Origin: an uncultured Clostridium sp. | GTDB lineage: Bacteria; Bacillota_A; Clostridia; TANB77; CAG-508 | Direction of reading: 5' to 3' | Assembly (NCBI GenBank): GCA_947382445.1 | Contig: CANCZH010000019.1 | Location: 1 to 24,307 of the forward strand | Length of the DNA stretch: 24,307 nt | Shown here: positions 24,258 to 24,307 of the stretch, piece by piece | Position numbering within the stretch: position 1 is the first letter of the stretch | Layout: each line of letters starts with the position of its first letter | Position numbers and translations under genes: made by a program | The notes under the pieces: model-generated | What the model was told of the DNA's origin: nothing | Seen by the model: the letters and a program-made list of their open reading frames with translations, nothing else | The model's database searches: none

Positions 24258-24307
24258 GGCCCCTTGGTCAAGCGGTTAAGACATCGCCCTTTCACGGCGG
24301 AGACATG
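24258..24307 (+). tRNA. tRNA-Glu (anticodon UUC), truncated by the window end
   Basis: The 5' part is visible: acceptor strand GGCCCCT, D arm GGTCAAGCGGTTAAGAC, and anticodon arm TCGCC-CTTTCAC-GGCGG with anticodon TTC at 24291-24293. The T arm and 3' acceptor strand lie beyond the window. Confidence 0.94.

Noticed and set aside
1..24307. CRISPR arrays, rRNA genes, complete insertion sequences and known riboswitches
   Set aside because: No regularly spaced direct repeats, rRNA-like sequence, transposase motif or recognised aptamer was seen on reading both strands.

Overview
The window is a strongly AT-rich bacterial contig end. Dense small operons, strong AGGAGG-type ribosome-binding sites and an endospore-germination type protein (YpeB) point to an uncultured low-GC Firmicutes/Clostridia-type organism; the precise lineage is an inference. 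The first 47 bases are not biological: they are the end of an Illumina P7 adapter, an 8-base index and the TruSeq read-2 primer, fused to the middle of dnaX.

Layout. 48-2485: dnaX (5' end lost), ybaB and recR, the usual replication/recombination operon. 2530-3660 (minus): a UgtP-like diacylglycerol glucosyltransferase. 3761-5119: ypeB, without sleB beside it. 5150-5520: a compact locus that looks like a type I toxin-antitoxin module, with a 39-residue membrane peptide, mRNA ends that can pair with each other, and a predicted convergent antisense RNA. 5575-10293: operon pgeF, family-4 uracil-DNA glycosylase and addB; addA does not follow, and a degraded ORF6N gene lies there instead. 10678-12883 (minus): a membrane-anchored Cys-rich/Ig-like surface protein, divergent from an Xre regulator with two operator-like sites between them. 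13523-16501: a MurF-Ddl fusion and yqeK. 16605-17492: a DnaJ-family co-chaperone. 17574-20609: a three-gene operon ending in a VirD4/TraG-type coupling protein. 20767-23720: an SbcD/YhaO-type nuclease and a YhaN/SbcC-type ATPase. 23814-23987: a small gene of atypical composition. 24155-end: tRNA-Lys(UUU) and a truncated tRNA-Glu(UUC).

The most striking observation is that three unrelated genes (addB, the Ig-like surface protein and the VirD4-like protein) are each broken by exactly one extra base. In all three the extra base is a C directly before a GGN glycine codon, so the zero-frame codon at the break is CGG. By eye, CGG occurs in frame nowhere else in the AT-rich genes; the only other case is in the atypical small gene near the right end. 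On both sides of each break the protein motifs are intact, including a VirD4 P-loop that is cut in half. This suggests that CGG is a rare or unassigned codon here and is bypassed by +1 frameshifting, or that CGGN is read as one glycine quadruplet. A systematic sequence error is the main alternative.
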